Source of the DNA: Drosophila persimilis
Lineage: Eukaryota > Arthropoda > Insecta > Diptera > Drosophilidae
Assembly: GCF_003286085.1 (NCBI RefSeq)
Contig: NW_020825312.1
Location: forward strand, 1,240,001 to 1,304,000
Direction: 5' to 3'
DNA: 64,000 nt
Of the stretch, positions 37,601 through 47,617 are shown one piece after another. The first letter of the stretch is position 1; the number at the start of each line of letters is the position of its first letter. The notes beneath the pieces are model-generated. The model did no database searches. It saw only the letters and a list, made by a program, of their open reading frames with translations, and was not told the DNA's origin. The position numbers and the translations under genes were made by a program.

Positions 37601-37795
37601 AGTATGGTGGAAATATTTTCTGACCTTAAATTTAACAGGTTCCGAAAAGCAGATGGAAGGCGAAGCTGTGCTGCTTTAAGCGTGCTAAGGGGGGTTATGG
37701 GGGGGTGGTTGCAGAAGGATTGTTGTCATAGGACAGTGTCGAAAGGCGGGCTGTGGGGGGCGGCGAGTGGTGCCGGATGGTGGGTGGCGGGTGGG

Positions 37796-37815
37796 TGGCG
37801 TGGCGTGGCGTGGCG
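37796..37815. repeat. (TGGCG)4 tandem array
   Basis: Four perfect TGGCG units in a G-rich stretch (37750-37820) with several GGG/GGGG runs. Confidence 0.9.
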
Positions 37816-39922
37816 TGGTCAGCTAACACTTAACATGTTGAAATTATATTTGGCGCTGCCTATTCCGCTGCCTCTTGACACTCCTGCTGATGCTGTTTTT
37901 CTCCGCTAAATGTCAAGCGAAAAGTTGGTGGAAAGTCAACGACCGGAGGAGTATTGGCCCACACCATTCCCCGGCACAAAAAGCAAACAAAAAGAAACAG
38001 AATAAGTAGCGGAAAAAATGTGTAATAACAATAGGAAAAGTTTGTTTTTGGAGTTGAACGAGCGTGCACTTAGTTAGTGCCCGGAAGAAGGGGTTTTGGT
38101 GTCTTGATGCCCCCCTGGTGTTGAATATGAATTCCGCTGCACTCGACAGACCCTCTCCTCACCTCCAAAACAGCCCTCACCGCTCATTTCGTGACATTTC
38201 CCAGGCCGTGCAAAAAAATAAGAAATGTGAGAAATTTGGCTTGCTTTTGGGAAGATGTGGAACAGCAAAAACAATTAGGATTTTTCTTGGTTCGATATGC
38301 CCCAACCCCCCATAAAAAGGTGATATGCCACATGATTGGGTTTATACTCGTATAATGTGCTAAGCCATCGGGAATATTCCCTGTTTATTTGCTAAAAAAC
38401 TGCCTATTCCCAAGGAAACCATCCTCACTCGCAGACTTCTTTAAAGCCCCTGGGATGTGTTCCACCTCTTTTGTCCTCACCTAACAGAGTCATATGTTAC
38501 TAGCAAACGCATCCAGGCAATGAACGGCAATAATATATTTAAACATTCGAATGCAAATTTGAATAAATCGTAGAACAGGAAGTCAACATTAGAACTGCGG
38601 CATCAACGTAACAAAGGAGGTCTCGGCACCTGCCGCTGCCCCGGCCCCGGCCCCGCAACACCACCTATAAACTCCCCATCCCATCAGGGAAGAAGCACTT
38701 TGGCCATCGTAAAATGCCGAGCTCCAAACCGCACTCAAAGAAATTATGCGCAAGGAAAACTGCAGAGTTTGGGCAAACGGTGGAGAGGTGAGGTGAGAGG
38801 AAGTGTGGCAAATCGCAGGAAAACGAAACAAAATTTAAAAAAAAAATAACGAAATAATCGAGAAATTCCGACTATATGCTACCCCTGCTACCGTAACTAT
38901 GATCAGAAATCCAAGCAATCCAAGCATCTCTCAGATATTGGTGGACTATGGTGGCTATGTCGGCTCGGCTATTATATATCTCCGTGTTCTGAATAAAACT
39001 AATTTTTGGTCGACGTTCCCGTTTTTAGCGAGTAAGGCAAGTGAGCCGGGGGTTGACGCACGAACGAAACGAGTGCGCAGGGGCCGTGCCATATACATAT
39101 ATCTTCTCTATCTTATGGATACTCCTCCACGCACCTGTTACGTACACTTTCACTGGCATCATATACCCTGGCACACTGCGAGTAACGGCTATCAAAAAAC
39201 AACACCAACACACAGTCCCTTACACGCAGAAGGAGTAAAACGAAAAGGAAAAGGGAAAGTGAGAGCAGCATAAAAGCAAATCGCGCACGCTGCCAGCGAC
39301 GCGAATGAGCAAACAACCTTAATAAAAATTTCATTTCCTTAATCAAATGCATTATCAAATTACAACAAACATCAAGAGGTATCCCAACAACAGTGCGAGC
39401 CACCTTAGGAGCAGAATACACAAAAGTTACACTCGTGAGGCGTGCTGTCTAGTGGCACCTGTTCCGGGTCCCGGGTTCCGGGGAACAAGACTTTGAACCG
39501 AGACTCCAATTAAGTTTCGATTAAAGCGTTATAGCAGGCGGTAGAAGTTTATATGGCGAAACCATTTAGATTAATTTAATAGGAACAATCATCTATACAG
39601 CCGTAGATTATTATCCTCAAAATTTTAGCTTTGGCCCAATTTTCGGTTAGACCATTGCTTTCAATTCTTGGGTAAGTGTCCCGATGACTGCCTATGTTAG
39701 ACACTCCCAGTACCCTTCATATCCATATTTTCCTCTCTATCTCTCTCTCTCCCTCTGTCGTTGTCTCTGTCCCTCTTATCTCTACATCTTCCTCTTACTC
39801 GGTGGTGCAGGAGGGCGATTCAACCAATAAACACGACGCTTATTTCGTTATAAGCTAAAAAGTCAATGATTGCATTTGCATTCTGCTAGATTTCTGCATC
39901 GAAATTATGCCAACGTCTGGCC

Positions 39923-39951
39923 CTGGCTCCTGGCTCCTGGCTCCTGGCTCC
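39923..39951. repeat. (CTGGCTC)4 tandem array
   Basis: Four 7-bp CTGGCTC units in non-coding DNA. Confidence 0.85.
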
Positions 39952-41639
39952 ACTTGCCTATGCCGCTGCTGCCGGAAAGGCTGATGGGTGGATGGATGTA
40001 GGGGTGGGGAGACGGAAGTGGATGTGGAAGCCCAGAGGAGGCGCAGAGCAGAGCATAGTTTGGGGTAAGTGGAGGTGTTGGATGGGGCATAGTTTCGACT
40101 GGTCGACGGGGTGGGGGCTTCCAGGCTGTCAGCCTTGGCAAGTGCAAAAGCCTTTGCGTGGTAAGGAAATTAGAAATGGAAATTATTATCGTAATTCCCA
40201 ATGTTGGTGTAGTTGTTCGATGTTGTTCTTGTTGTTCTTGTTGTTATCTGCTAGTGTTGCTGGTGTTGCCGGTGCTTTAGCTGTTGTTGTTTTAGTTTTA
40301 GTTTAGTTTTGTTGGTGTTTCTACTGCTGCTGCTGTCATGTAATTACACAGCACCCAAACAACCAGAAGAGGAGTCGGGAGCGTTGATTGTTGTTATTAG
40401 AAGTAGTTTGCTGCTGCTGCTCTCCTCGTTGCTTTCAACTCTTGTGCTGACTATCTATTTTTCTAGGCCCTTTCGCCCCCCAGTCTTTCATCCAGAGGTT
40501 CAAGTCAAGGAACCTTTCAGATCGATTTTATGATGCCGAAACACTCGATATGTGGAATGTGGAATGTTGAATGTGCTCCAAGAGTCGACATTAGTTTTGT
40601 GTTCTTCGATGGAGATCCCATATTTTCCTTGTCGCGCATAAGAGACTGTAAAATTCGCTGCGTAATGGCCAATTCCTTTGAATCATTTATTCTAAAATAG
40701 GTTTGTTTGCCAGGTTTTCCCTACAACATCGATTTAAAAGGTTAATAGTCGCCCGGGGACACCAACATTGGTCTGGAGGCGGAATGGAACGCCGGAGTCC
40801 ATGCAACGTGCGAGCGCCAGGCAATCGATACGGTGGCTCCATCTCCATATGCAGTTCCAAAAGCTAAAACAGGCCAGAAACTTCCGCTAACCATGGGAGG
40901 GGGGCCTGCAGCCGGAAAGTTTCGCCATCGCTTCCGTTCCGGTCTGCAGCGCCTTGGGCTGGGGCCTGTGTCCGTCTGAGTTTACCTTCCTTCTGCGTTT
41001 TAACCGTATTTTCTTCTTAAGCACAAACGAAGCAAAAAAGGGAACCTAATTGCCTACTTTTGTTGCTGGCTCTCGACTTAACCTGTTTTCCCTGCCACTT
41101 TTCCGCCTTACCTTTGGGGCGCAAAGGCAATGGCCGCACATTGATTTGGCCCGAAAAGAGCGCGGGATACAATAAATAAATTTGCATTTCGCTGGAGCCC
41201 ATCGCCCATCGTCCTCCCAGGTGCTCTGCTCCATCTGTAGCTCTCATTTCAAGGCGGATTCCGCCTAATTGATTCAATTTGTATTCATTTTGGCCACTCG
41301 ACAAATGCAAGATGTTTTCCCGGGGCTCGTCCGAATCTGCCTCATCCTCTGTTGTAATTGAAGATAAAACCAAATTTAAAAATAAATCATTTGCATTTAA
41401 ATCGCTCAATTACTGGCCTGTGTGTCGTAATATGGAATATGACGAATAATAATATAGCAACAATGCAATCGATTACAAATTTCCTTCTCAGATAAGCACA
41501 CACATCCATGGGTACATACATATACGATGTCCAATAGTTAATTGGCATCAAACATATTCTACTACTTCTATTCGTTTTTAATGCCCCTCTTATTAGTACC
41601 TGCTTAGTCACTTTTTCCGCCGTAAATAACAGGTCTAAA

Positions 41640-41905
41640 CATTAACAAATAATTCCAATCAGTATAGAGAAAAACTATGCAATTACGAGAAATTTGAATG
41701 TCGATAAAGTAAGTACCAACAAAATTGGAAGGAAAGAACAGATAACATACATGCCCCAAAAGTGTCTCTGGATCTATATAAGAAGTGTCAAGAGGAAAAG
41801 CTACCAATGCCGGTAGCGGAACAAAATCCACGAAAATCATGATACATGCTAAGAAAAATGAATCCACCACAGCCAACAAAATAACAGCATTATGCACCTT
41901 AAACA
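41640..41905 (-). pseudogene. Possible chemoreceptor-like membrane-protein relic
   Basis: The minus strand reads an open hydrophobic stretch including NAVILLAVVDSFFLACIMIF and then LPALVAFPLDTSYIDPETLL. Insect odorant receptors typically carry a P-x-FPFDTS-like loop between hydrophobic segments, and FPLDTS fits that loosely. There is no start Met, no full-length frame and no C-terminal signature. It overlaps or abuts the coiled-coil relic on the other strand. Either a relic or a chance hydrophobic frame. Confidence 0.25.
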
Positions 41906-42110
41906 AAATATTGCTGATCTACAATCAAATAGAGTACCGGAAATAAGCTCCGATATACTGAAGAACAAAAGTCTCATTGGAGCACAAACGGCAGATCAGC
42001 ACGCAAGCCCTCATAAAGGATCTGGAAGAGAAATTGGCAAAACTGGAACTGGACGGAAAATCGAAGGAGGCCACCAAGAGGATATCATCAAGCAGCTAAA
42101 ACCAGCAGAA
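41893..42110 (+). pseudogene. Decayed copy of the coiled-coil gene
   Basis: HLKQNIADLQSN and, in another frame, LIKDLEEKLAKLELDGKSKE match QLNQRLADLQSE and LIKDLEAKLARLDADTKSR of the intact coiled-coil gene 700 bp downstream. The matching DNA (CTCATAAAGGATCTGGA) is identical in the two copies. The frames are broken and a TAA follows at about 42099. It is a truncated upstream duplicate. Confidence 0.6.
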
Positions 42111-42728
42111 CAGTGGCAGCAAGGCATGGCCGGATCAACCCTCAACAGGGCCCTGGGCAGCCATCAATTTGGGGCCCTCCATTTCCCATTATTTTCCCTA
42201 CATTATTTCATATATTTCTTTTCGAATTGTAGCTCTATCGGCAGCTTTCATTCGTTTTAATTGCAAAACGGATAATTCGGCAGAACAATTTGTGATCATT
42301 CATTTTTTTTTTTTAAATCCGTAGAGTTTTTGCTGTTTCTCTTTTTCTCTTCCGTGCTCTCCTTCTGCCGTTGCTGCTTATCTGCTGTTCATTTGCTGCT
42401 GATTTGCTGTTAGCGTTGCTTCCCACTGCTCCTTCAATGGGTCAGCTTGCCCACTCCCTCTTACATATATACATATGCACTTATAGATAACATCAGCGAT
42501 AAGCCCTTAATCATAAGTCAACAAAACAAATAAAATATACGCGTCTATCTTTATTGCCTGCACACGTCCGCCTCCAAACCAATCTTTGAATAAGATAGAT
42601 ACTCTTATCAATTCCCGGTAAAAGTTGAAAAGCACAACGAATTTCCTGTGTTCATTTTACTTATGTCTGTTGCACAGGATGGTCTAAATATAAACAAATA
42701 TCGTCAGAAACGTAACTCCGAAATTTAG
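42111..42728. other. Intergenic spacer
   Basis: No gene seen. It holds a T11 run near 42305 and CTGCT-rich DNA. Its right end presumably contains the promoter and 5' UTR of the coiled-coil gene. Confidence 0.4.
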
Positions 42729-43658
42729 ATGGGCATGGAGACGCCTATAAAGCATTATGACCCCGTTTTTGAAATGGAACAGCTGTTCTTTCAACTGGAA
42801 ACCAATTCAACAAGCTCGTCCTCTATGCTGAAGGAGTACCAAGAGAAAATCAGCACTCAGACACTAGTCATAAAGACTCTAGAGCAAAAATTGACAAAAC
42901 TGGAAGCGGAAACGAAATCAAACAACAGAATGCTTGTAGGCCAGAAAGCCGAGATTGAGAAGTACCATGTTGCGATAGGGCAACTTAATCAACGACTCGC
43001 TGATCTTCAATCAGAAATCAAATCTCCCATGGATTACACAGCGAAGATCAGATCTCGTCAAAGCTCCATAGCTAGACTCGAGGAAAAGTTGGCCAGACTA
43101 CAAGAACAATCTACTTGCCAATCGCAAATTTTTCCTTTTCGCTCGTTTAGAGACTTACGAATTTCGAGACTTTCGAAGAGAATTGCAGAGCATCAAAAAT
43201 ATTTGCAAGCAGATATAAATTCAAATGCCGAAAGGGAAAAGCCTGCAAAGGAGTGCAGAGAGCAAACGGCCCTCATAAAGGATCTGGAGGCAAAATTAGC
43301 AAGGCTGGACGCGGATACAAAATCCAGAAATATCAACATGGAGGAGAGATTAGCGAAGCTGGAACTGGAAGGCGAATCAAAGATGAAAATGATTAGAGCG
43401 TCGCAAGGGAAAATTGGCCAGCACGAGAACACCACCAAGCAGCTAAGGAAATCGATTGCTGACCTCAAATTATTGATAGAGGAGACTAGTGCCAACAACT
43501 CCAGTGTCGAAGGTCTTCACCTGAAACTGCAGTCTTATCTGGCCAAGCAGGAGGAAAATGAAAAACTTTTGGATTCCTACAAAGTGCAGCTGAAGGAGCG
43601 GAACGACCAAATAAACCTTCTGGAATTAAAAAGAACGAAAAAGCAAAGACGAAGATGA
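42729..43658 (+). CDS. Coiled-coil protein of unknown function, 309 aa
   Basis: An uninterrupted frame, ATG 42729 to TGA. Residues about 30-300 are almost wholly predicted coiled coil by heptad-like Leu/Ile/Ala spacing. Recurring modules such as LEQKLTKLEAETKS, LEEKLARLQEQ, LEAKLARLDADTKS and LAKLELEGESK suggest growth by internal duplication. A short break (CQSQIFPFRSFRDL) interrupts it near residue 135. The C-terminus is basic (KKQRRR). There is no signal peptide or membrane segment. Similar Leu-Glu-x-Lys-Leu modules occur in the stalk of fly fibrinogen-related proteins, but no fibrinogen domain is present here or downstream. It may be a stalk-only derivative. Function unknown. A broken copy lies upstream and pieces of its 3' end are duplicated downstream. 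Confidence 0.6.
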   Translation: MGMETPIKHYDPVFEMEQLFFQLETNSTSSSSMLKEYQEKISTQTLVIKTLEQKLTKLEAETKSNNRMLVGQKAEIEKYHVAIGQLNQRLADLQSEIKSPMDYTAKIRSRQSSIARLEEKLARLQEQSTCQSQIFPFRSFRDLRISRLSKRIAEHQKYLQADINSNAEREKPAKECREQTALIKDLEAKLARLDADTKSRNINMEERLAKLELEGESKMKMIRASQGKIGQHENTTKQLRKSIADLKLLIEETSANNSSVEGLHLKLQSYLAKQEENEKLLDSYKVQLKERNDQINLLELKRTKKQRRR

Positions 43659-44515
43659 TATTTCAAGAAACTTGAGGATAGAAACAAAAACTAAATATAC
43701 ATTTAATATAAAATATAAAATGTTTATGTTATATGTATATATGTAAATATTTTAATTATGATGGGACATTTTCGTTTTACAGTCGCACGTTAAAACATTT
43801 CAGCCATATTTATGGTTTCTTATTTATGGAACTCTGATCCCATAAATATGTAAAGCAAACATAACAATATATTATTTATTTATTGTTTATTCGCTATATT
43901 TTTAAACCTTTTCCATAAAAAAACGTCTCTATCGGTATTTTCTACCATAATATACCCCAAAATAGCCAAAAGAGCGGAATGACCAATAAACCTTCTGGAA
44001 TTGACAAGAACAAAAGATAATCAAAGAAAATATGCTATTTTAAAGGAACTTGTAGATAGAAACACTAAATATGTTAGTCTTTATTTTAAATATGTATAAA
44101 TATTTTATTTCTGATTTTATTTCGCACATTAAATAATTTCAGCCATATTTATGGTTTCTTATTTAAGGAACTCCGATCCTATAAATATTTTAAGCAATGC
44201 ACAACAATATTTTATTTATTTATTTATTACCCGCTATATTTTGAAACCTTTTCTATAATAAAAGATACTTGCTCTATCGGAATTCTCTTTAATATTATAC
44301 CCCAAAATAGCCAAAAGAGCTCTGCGAGCAGCCATAACGCATTACTGTCGTCAGGTGTCACCTGATCCCATAAATATGTAAAGCAAATCATAAAAATATT
44401 TATTATCCGCTATAATTTCAAACCTTTTCCATAATAAAATATACTTTTTCTATGGGGATTTTCTACCACATTATAGTCCAAAAGAGTTCTGCGAGCAGCC
44501 ATAACGCGTAGCGAC
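43595..44515 (+). repeat. Tandem imperfect copies of the coiled-coil gene's 3' end and flank
   Basis: Positions 43595-43972 include the last codons (GAGCGGAACGACCAA...CTTCTGGAATT) and the AT-rich flank. The same block recurs at 43970-44340 (GAGCGGAATGACCAATAAACC). A third, shorter copy (from CCTGATCCCATAAATATG) lies at about 44360-44515. Each copy ends near CCAAAAGAG. The second copy cannot encode the protein end because of an early stop. Confidence 0.75.
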
Positions 44516-44571
44516 ACCTAACGATGTTAACATGAACAGGTTCTGCCGCTTGCCGCAAGATGGTGCTACAT

Positions 44572-44678
44572 CGATAGTTTCATTAAAAGTGCATTGCGTA
44601 TCGATAATTTCAAAAAAAATTGCAGTGATATATCGAGGAACTGCCCCCACTAACGAACTGTTTTCGCGCAGTCTATCG
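44572..44678. promoter_or_regulatory. Cluster of CGATA motifs (BEAF-32/DREF type)
   Basis: CGATA at 44572, the palindrome TATCGATA at 44599-44606, TATCG at 44631 and TATCG at 44674 lie within 107 bp. CAAGATGGTGC just upstream (about 44557) weakly resembles a CTCF-like motif. Such clusters mark housekeeping promoters or BEAF-32 boundary sites in flies. No gene starts directly beside it, so a boundary or a lost promoter is possible. Confidence 0.4.
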
Positions 44679-44690
44679 CCACACATGGCC

Positions 44691-44816
44691 GCCATTTAAA
44701 ATATCTGAATTATATTACTGAATTAAGAGTTGGGGCTCCTCGTGGCTTTTGCCTGGCAGTTGGGCCAACGGGATAGTCCTCCCATTTAAAATAGCTGAAA
44801 TATGTTACTAAATTAA
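44691..44816. repeat. Short dispersed duplication
   Basis: GCCATTTAAAATATCTGAA (44691 on) and CCCATTTAAAATAGCTGAA (44781 on) continue in parallel for about 37 bp each, 90 bp apart. Confidence 0.6.
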
Positions 44817-45699
44817 GTAGTATAATACTAAATATAGGAATCGCTATATCCATCTCCTTTATATATAACTGTTATAACCCCAACCACGCGGGAGAAAAAG
44901 CGGATCGCCTCTGGTGTGTCCATGAACACATATGTACCCATGAGTTTAAGATGTCGGCCAATTTGAGGAAGGGTTCACTCCACGAAACTCGAAATCCGAG
45001 CTATTCACTTTGTCAAGCTGAGTGGTATTTAAGATTGGAATATTCAACGCCAATAGCTTTCTCCTATTAAGGACTTCGTTGTTATAGAACTTCCCCATTG
45101 CTGGCCATGCAAGGAACTTCAAAAACTACAGCAAATACAAAGTTCTTGGAAAGGCACAGTCGTTCCAAGTCTCGGAGAATATTTTTGCATAAGCTTGAAT
45201 ATCTTGGTATAATATATTGTTTGGTAGAATAGAAATATCCTACGTTGCTACATACCAAGGACCTAGGCCCAGACCTGATAGGGGGACAACAGAATCTTTT
45301 GTTGTTTAAAGCAATGACTCACAATTGGCGCAGGTAAGCCAATGGTAAGGAGAATACTCTAGATCGTCTAGTTGATTGAAAAAAAGTAGGTAATATTGTA
45401 TCGGCACGTCCATATGTTTATACATACACCTGGTCGCCAGGGACTATAAATGTTCACAGCTCGAACATTTATATCCCAGATCAAGATTTTTTTTATTATA
45501 TTTGACCTGTTTGGTGTTCCTTACCTGTCCGTCAACAGATTTAAGTCTAAATGCACTGACAGATGTTGATTAGCAGCTCGCATAATACCCTTTTGTGCCA
45601 GGTCATTCATCAGGGCGTGCCTATTGAAGTAAAATTCTTAAGATCTTACGATATATATCCTTAAGAAGTCATCCGTCGGGCATCAGTAAAATCCTAAAC
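44817..45699. other. Intergenic spacer
   Basis: No convincing gene. Several minus-strand fragments look weakly coding (around 45080-45200) but are broken by stops. I could not assign them. Confidence 0.4.
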
Positions 45700-46830
45700 A
45701 TGCTACGACGAACATACTCCCGCTTCATCTTCGAGACAATTGGGGATTCGCGTATCTTTCACCATCAGCGTTTTGTCAACGATTTGCAAATAGATTGTCC
45801 CACCTGTACGAGTTGTGTGGAGACCAGAGAGCCCTACAGTAGGCACTGGCAAAACGACCATGCTGCCGGAACAAGCCACCAAATCAAAATGGGCCCTGAC
45901 GAGAGGCTCCTCTTGAAGCGGATCGAGACGGAGCGAATAGAAGCGTTCATGCTCTGCGATGGGAGCGTCTCTGGCAGAACGAATGACTTCCTATTAGAAG
46001 CTGGAATGGAGGCAGTGCCCCAACTGTTGCGATTTCTTAGCTTTGGGGCCGCCAAGTTGGAGGTGACTATTGGATTTTATGTGAACGTGAAGAAGGAACG
46101 AATGTATTACGAAAGTAGTCCGATGATTGTCGAACACCACCTGGACATTGTGGAATCTGTGGATATGCTCTTCTCCATGTTGCTGGAGAAGATTAGCAAC
46201 TATGTACTGCTGCAGCAGCGTGTTCCCTTGGAGGCTTGCGTGATAAGACGAATGAAAGTGACCGTAAAGCGTCATAGCAATCCCATATCGGTCCAGTGGC
46301 GATCCACCGCAAAGCTACCCCTCCAGTACCGCGTAAAGAGGTTAGATACTGGAACCGACAATGCCACTATATTCGCCGAGATCTGTCAGAGCCCCAGAGA
46401 TATATTCCATATTGGCCTCTTGCCGGATGCGTTGCAGGTGAATTTGTACTGCTTTCGTGTCTGTGCCAGCACCAAAGAACTCTACGCAGTGCCCTATCTA
46501 ATCCGCCATGACGATGTCGAAAACACCCCTACATTCGTCATACACACCGATATCGCGGGACATTTCCGGGGCCTACAGGAGATCCGGAATGTGCGCAAGT
46601 TCCTTCGCGCCGATAGACAGGATCGCGTGTTCGAATGCCGGAAATGCAAGTCGCGTTTCGGCGATCGCGTTCAGTTCGCATTGCATAAACAAATCGATTG
46701 TGGACGTGGCTTCATGGTGTGGCATTTGGAAGAAGATGCCATAGAGCTGCACCACAATTGCTTGCCGCTACCCAAAGGCTACTTCAAGCACGACTGGTTT
46801 GGTTTGGGTACCAATACAACTATAAAATAA
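45700..46830 (+). CDS. Orphan protein with two putative zinc fingers, 376 aa
   Basis: A single-exon frame, ATG 45700 to TAA, in good codon context. Near the N-terminus Cys33-x2-Cys36-x12-His49-x4-His54 fits a C2H2 finger. Near the C-terminus Cys313-x2-Cys316-x12-His329-x4-Cys334 (FECRKCKSRFGDRV) fits a C2HC finger. The middle (about 65-300) is a mixed alpha/beta, Leu-rich segment without a fold I recognise (LLRFLSFGAAKLEVTIGFYV). There is no signal peptide or membrane segment. A nuclear, nucleic-acid-binding role is an inference from the two fingers. The long frame and strong third-position structure argue that it is real. A possible poly(A) signal AATAAA lies at 46995-47000. Confidence 0.65.
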   Translation: MLRRTYSRFIFETIGDSRIFHHQRFVNDLQIDCPTCTSCVETREPYSRHWQNDHAAGTSHQIKMGPDERLLLKRIETERIEAFMLCDGSVSGRTNDFLLEAGMEAVPQLLRFLSFGAAKLEVTIGFYVNVKKERMYYESSPMIVEHHLDIVESVDMLFSMLLEKISNYVLLQQRVPLEACVIRRMKVTVKRHSNPISVQWRSTAKLPLQYRVKRLDTGTDNATIFAEICQSPRDIFHIGLLPDALQVNLYCFRVCASTKELYAVPYLIRHDDVENTPTFVIHTDIAGHFRGLQEIRNVRKFLRADRQDRVFECRKCKSRFGDRVQFALHKQIDCGRGFMVWHLEEDAIELHHNCLPLPKGYFKHDWFGLGTNTTIK

Positions 46831-47057
46831 ATTGACACCATGGCATCGGACTCACCTTACGCAAATCTATAACCGAGCAACCAGCCACTGCTGACACGTG
46901 CATAAGGACTTAAAAAGGACTTACCGTAATTTCATTTTCGTCTTTCAAAAATATACCCTACTCGTATTTAAGGTTATTAGAATTACTTTCCACGAATAAA
47001 AATACACCATAATATGGTCAGCTCCACAGAAAGAATAATTAAAAGTTAACCAATAAT

Positions 47058-47183
47058 TTATTTTTCTGTAAAATCACACGATTCTTTCTCATCCTGTAAT
47101 TTCTGCTGCTCCTTCTGGATTTCAAGCATTTTCCGAACAATCTCCAGAAGACTGTCAAAAAGCGGATAACGGATGTTTCTCTC
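47058..47183 (-). pseudogene. Isolated terminal-exon-like coding segment
   Basis: The minus strand reads RNIRYPLFDSLLEIVRKM followed by LEIQKEQQKLQDEKESCDFTEK and a TAA at 47060-47058 that overlaps an AATAAA (47062-47057). The text is amphipathic and protein-like. Upstream the frame runs into a T12 tract (47184-47195 on the plus strand). If that tract were one base longer, the frame would continue as NVFVDHFGR. It is either a terminal exon whose acceptor lies in or by the T tract, or a relic of a gene lying between Med11 and the zinc-finger orphan. I do not recognise the family. Confidence 0.35.
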
Positions 47184-47487
47184 AAAAAAAAAAAACGGCC
47201 AAAGTGGTCAACAAACACATTTCCTCTTAATATGTAGCAAATGTGTAGTTAGCGTGTAGTTACCATGTAAGGACATCAATTTAGTGGAAATTGTTGTTGA
47301 CCGGTTTTGCTTAAACCTGATTTTATAAGCAATGCAATATAGATAAAAAGTTAAATTTAACCAGACTTGTAGGAAATCGATTTAATAATCGGATACAGTT
47401 ATGATTTGAGAGCTGAGGATCTTAGCTAGCAAGTAATATTAAACCGAATATCAAAAACGAGGAATATGTATAATAGCACTAGTATTC

Positions 47488-47557
47488 GTCAGTATATTTA
47501 CGGTATATTTTGAAAATGAGACGGTATATTTTGGTATATTTCTGACGGTCAGACCGT
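47488..47557 (+). promoter_or_regulatory. Med11 upstream region with core Motif 6 repeats
   Basis: GTCAGTATATTT (47488-47499) and TTTGGTATATTT (47530-47541) match the Drosophila core-promoter Motif 6 consensus KTYRGTATWTTT. Two further GTATATTT copies lie at about 47503 and 47556. A perfect palindrome ACGGTC-A-GACCGT spans 47545-47557. All lie 60-130 bp before the Med11 start codon. Confidence 0.5.
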
Positions 47558-47617
47558 ATATTTAATTGATAAGTGCCGACAAATTTTGTTTACCATTTTT
47601 ACCATTTTAAAACCGCC

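Larger units (their letters stand above)
26994..41600. other. Large gene-poor region
   Basis: About 14.6 kb with no convincing coding exon or RNA gene. It contains CA/TG repeats, A-runs and several small tandem arrays listed separately. It could be intergenic, or an intron of a gene whose exons lie elsewhere; nothing in the sequence decides this. A possible short exon at 27240-27300 (minus) is discussed as a finding. Confidence 0.5.

Noticed and set aside
41017-41409. Minus-strand 130-residue frame
   Set aside because: No recognisable domain and mixed composition. Looks like chance in GC-richer DNA.
45290-45360. Possible LTR-retroelement primer-binding region (ATTGGCGC-like)
   Set aside because: No LTR pair, no polypurine tract and no gag/pol frame nearby.
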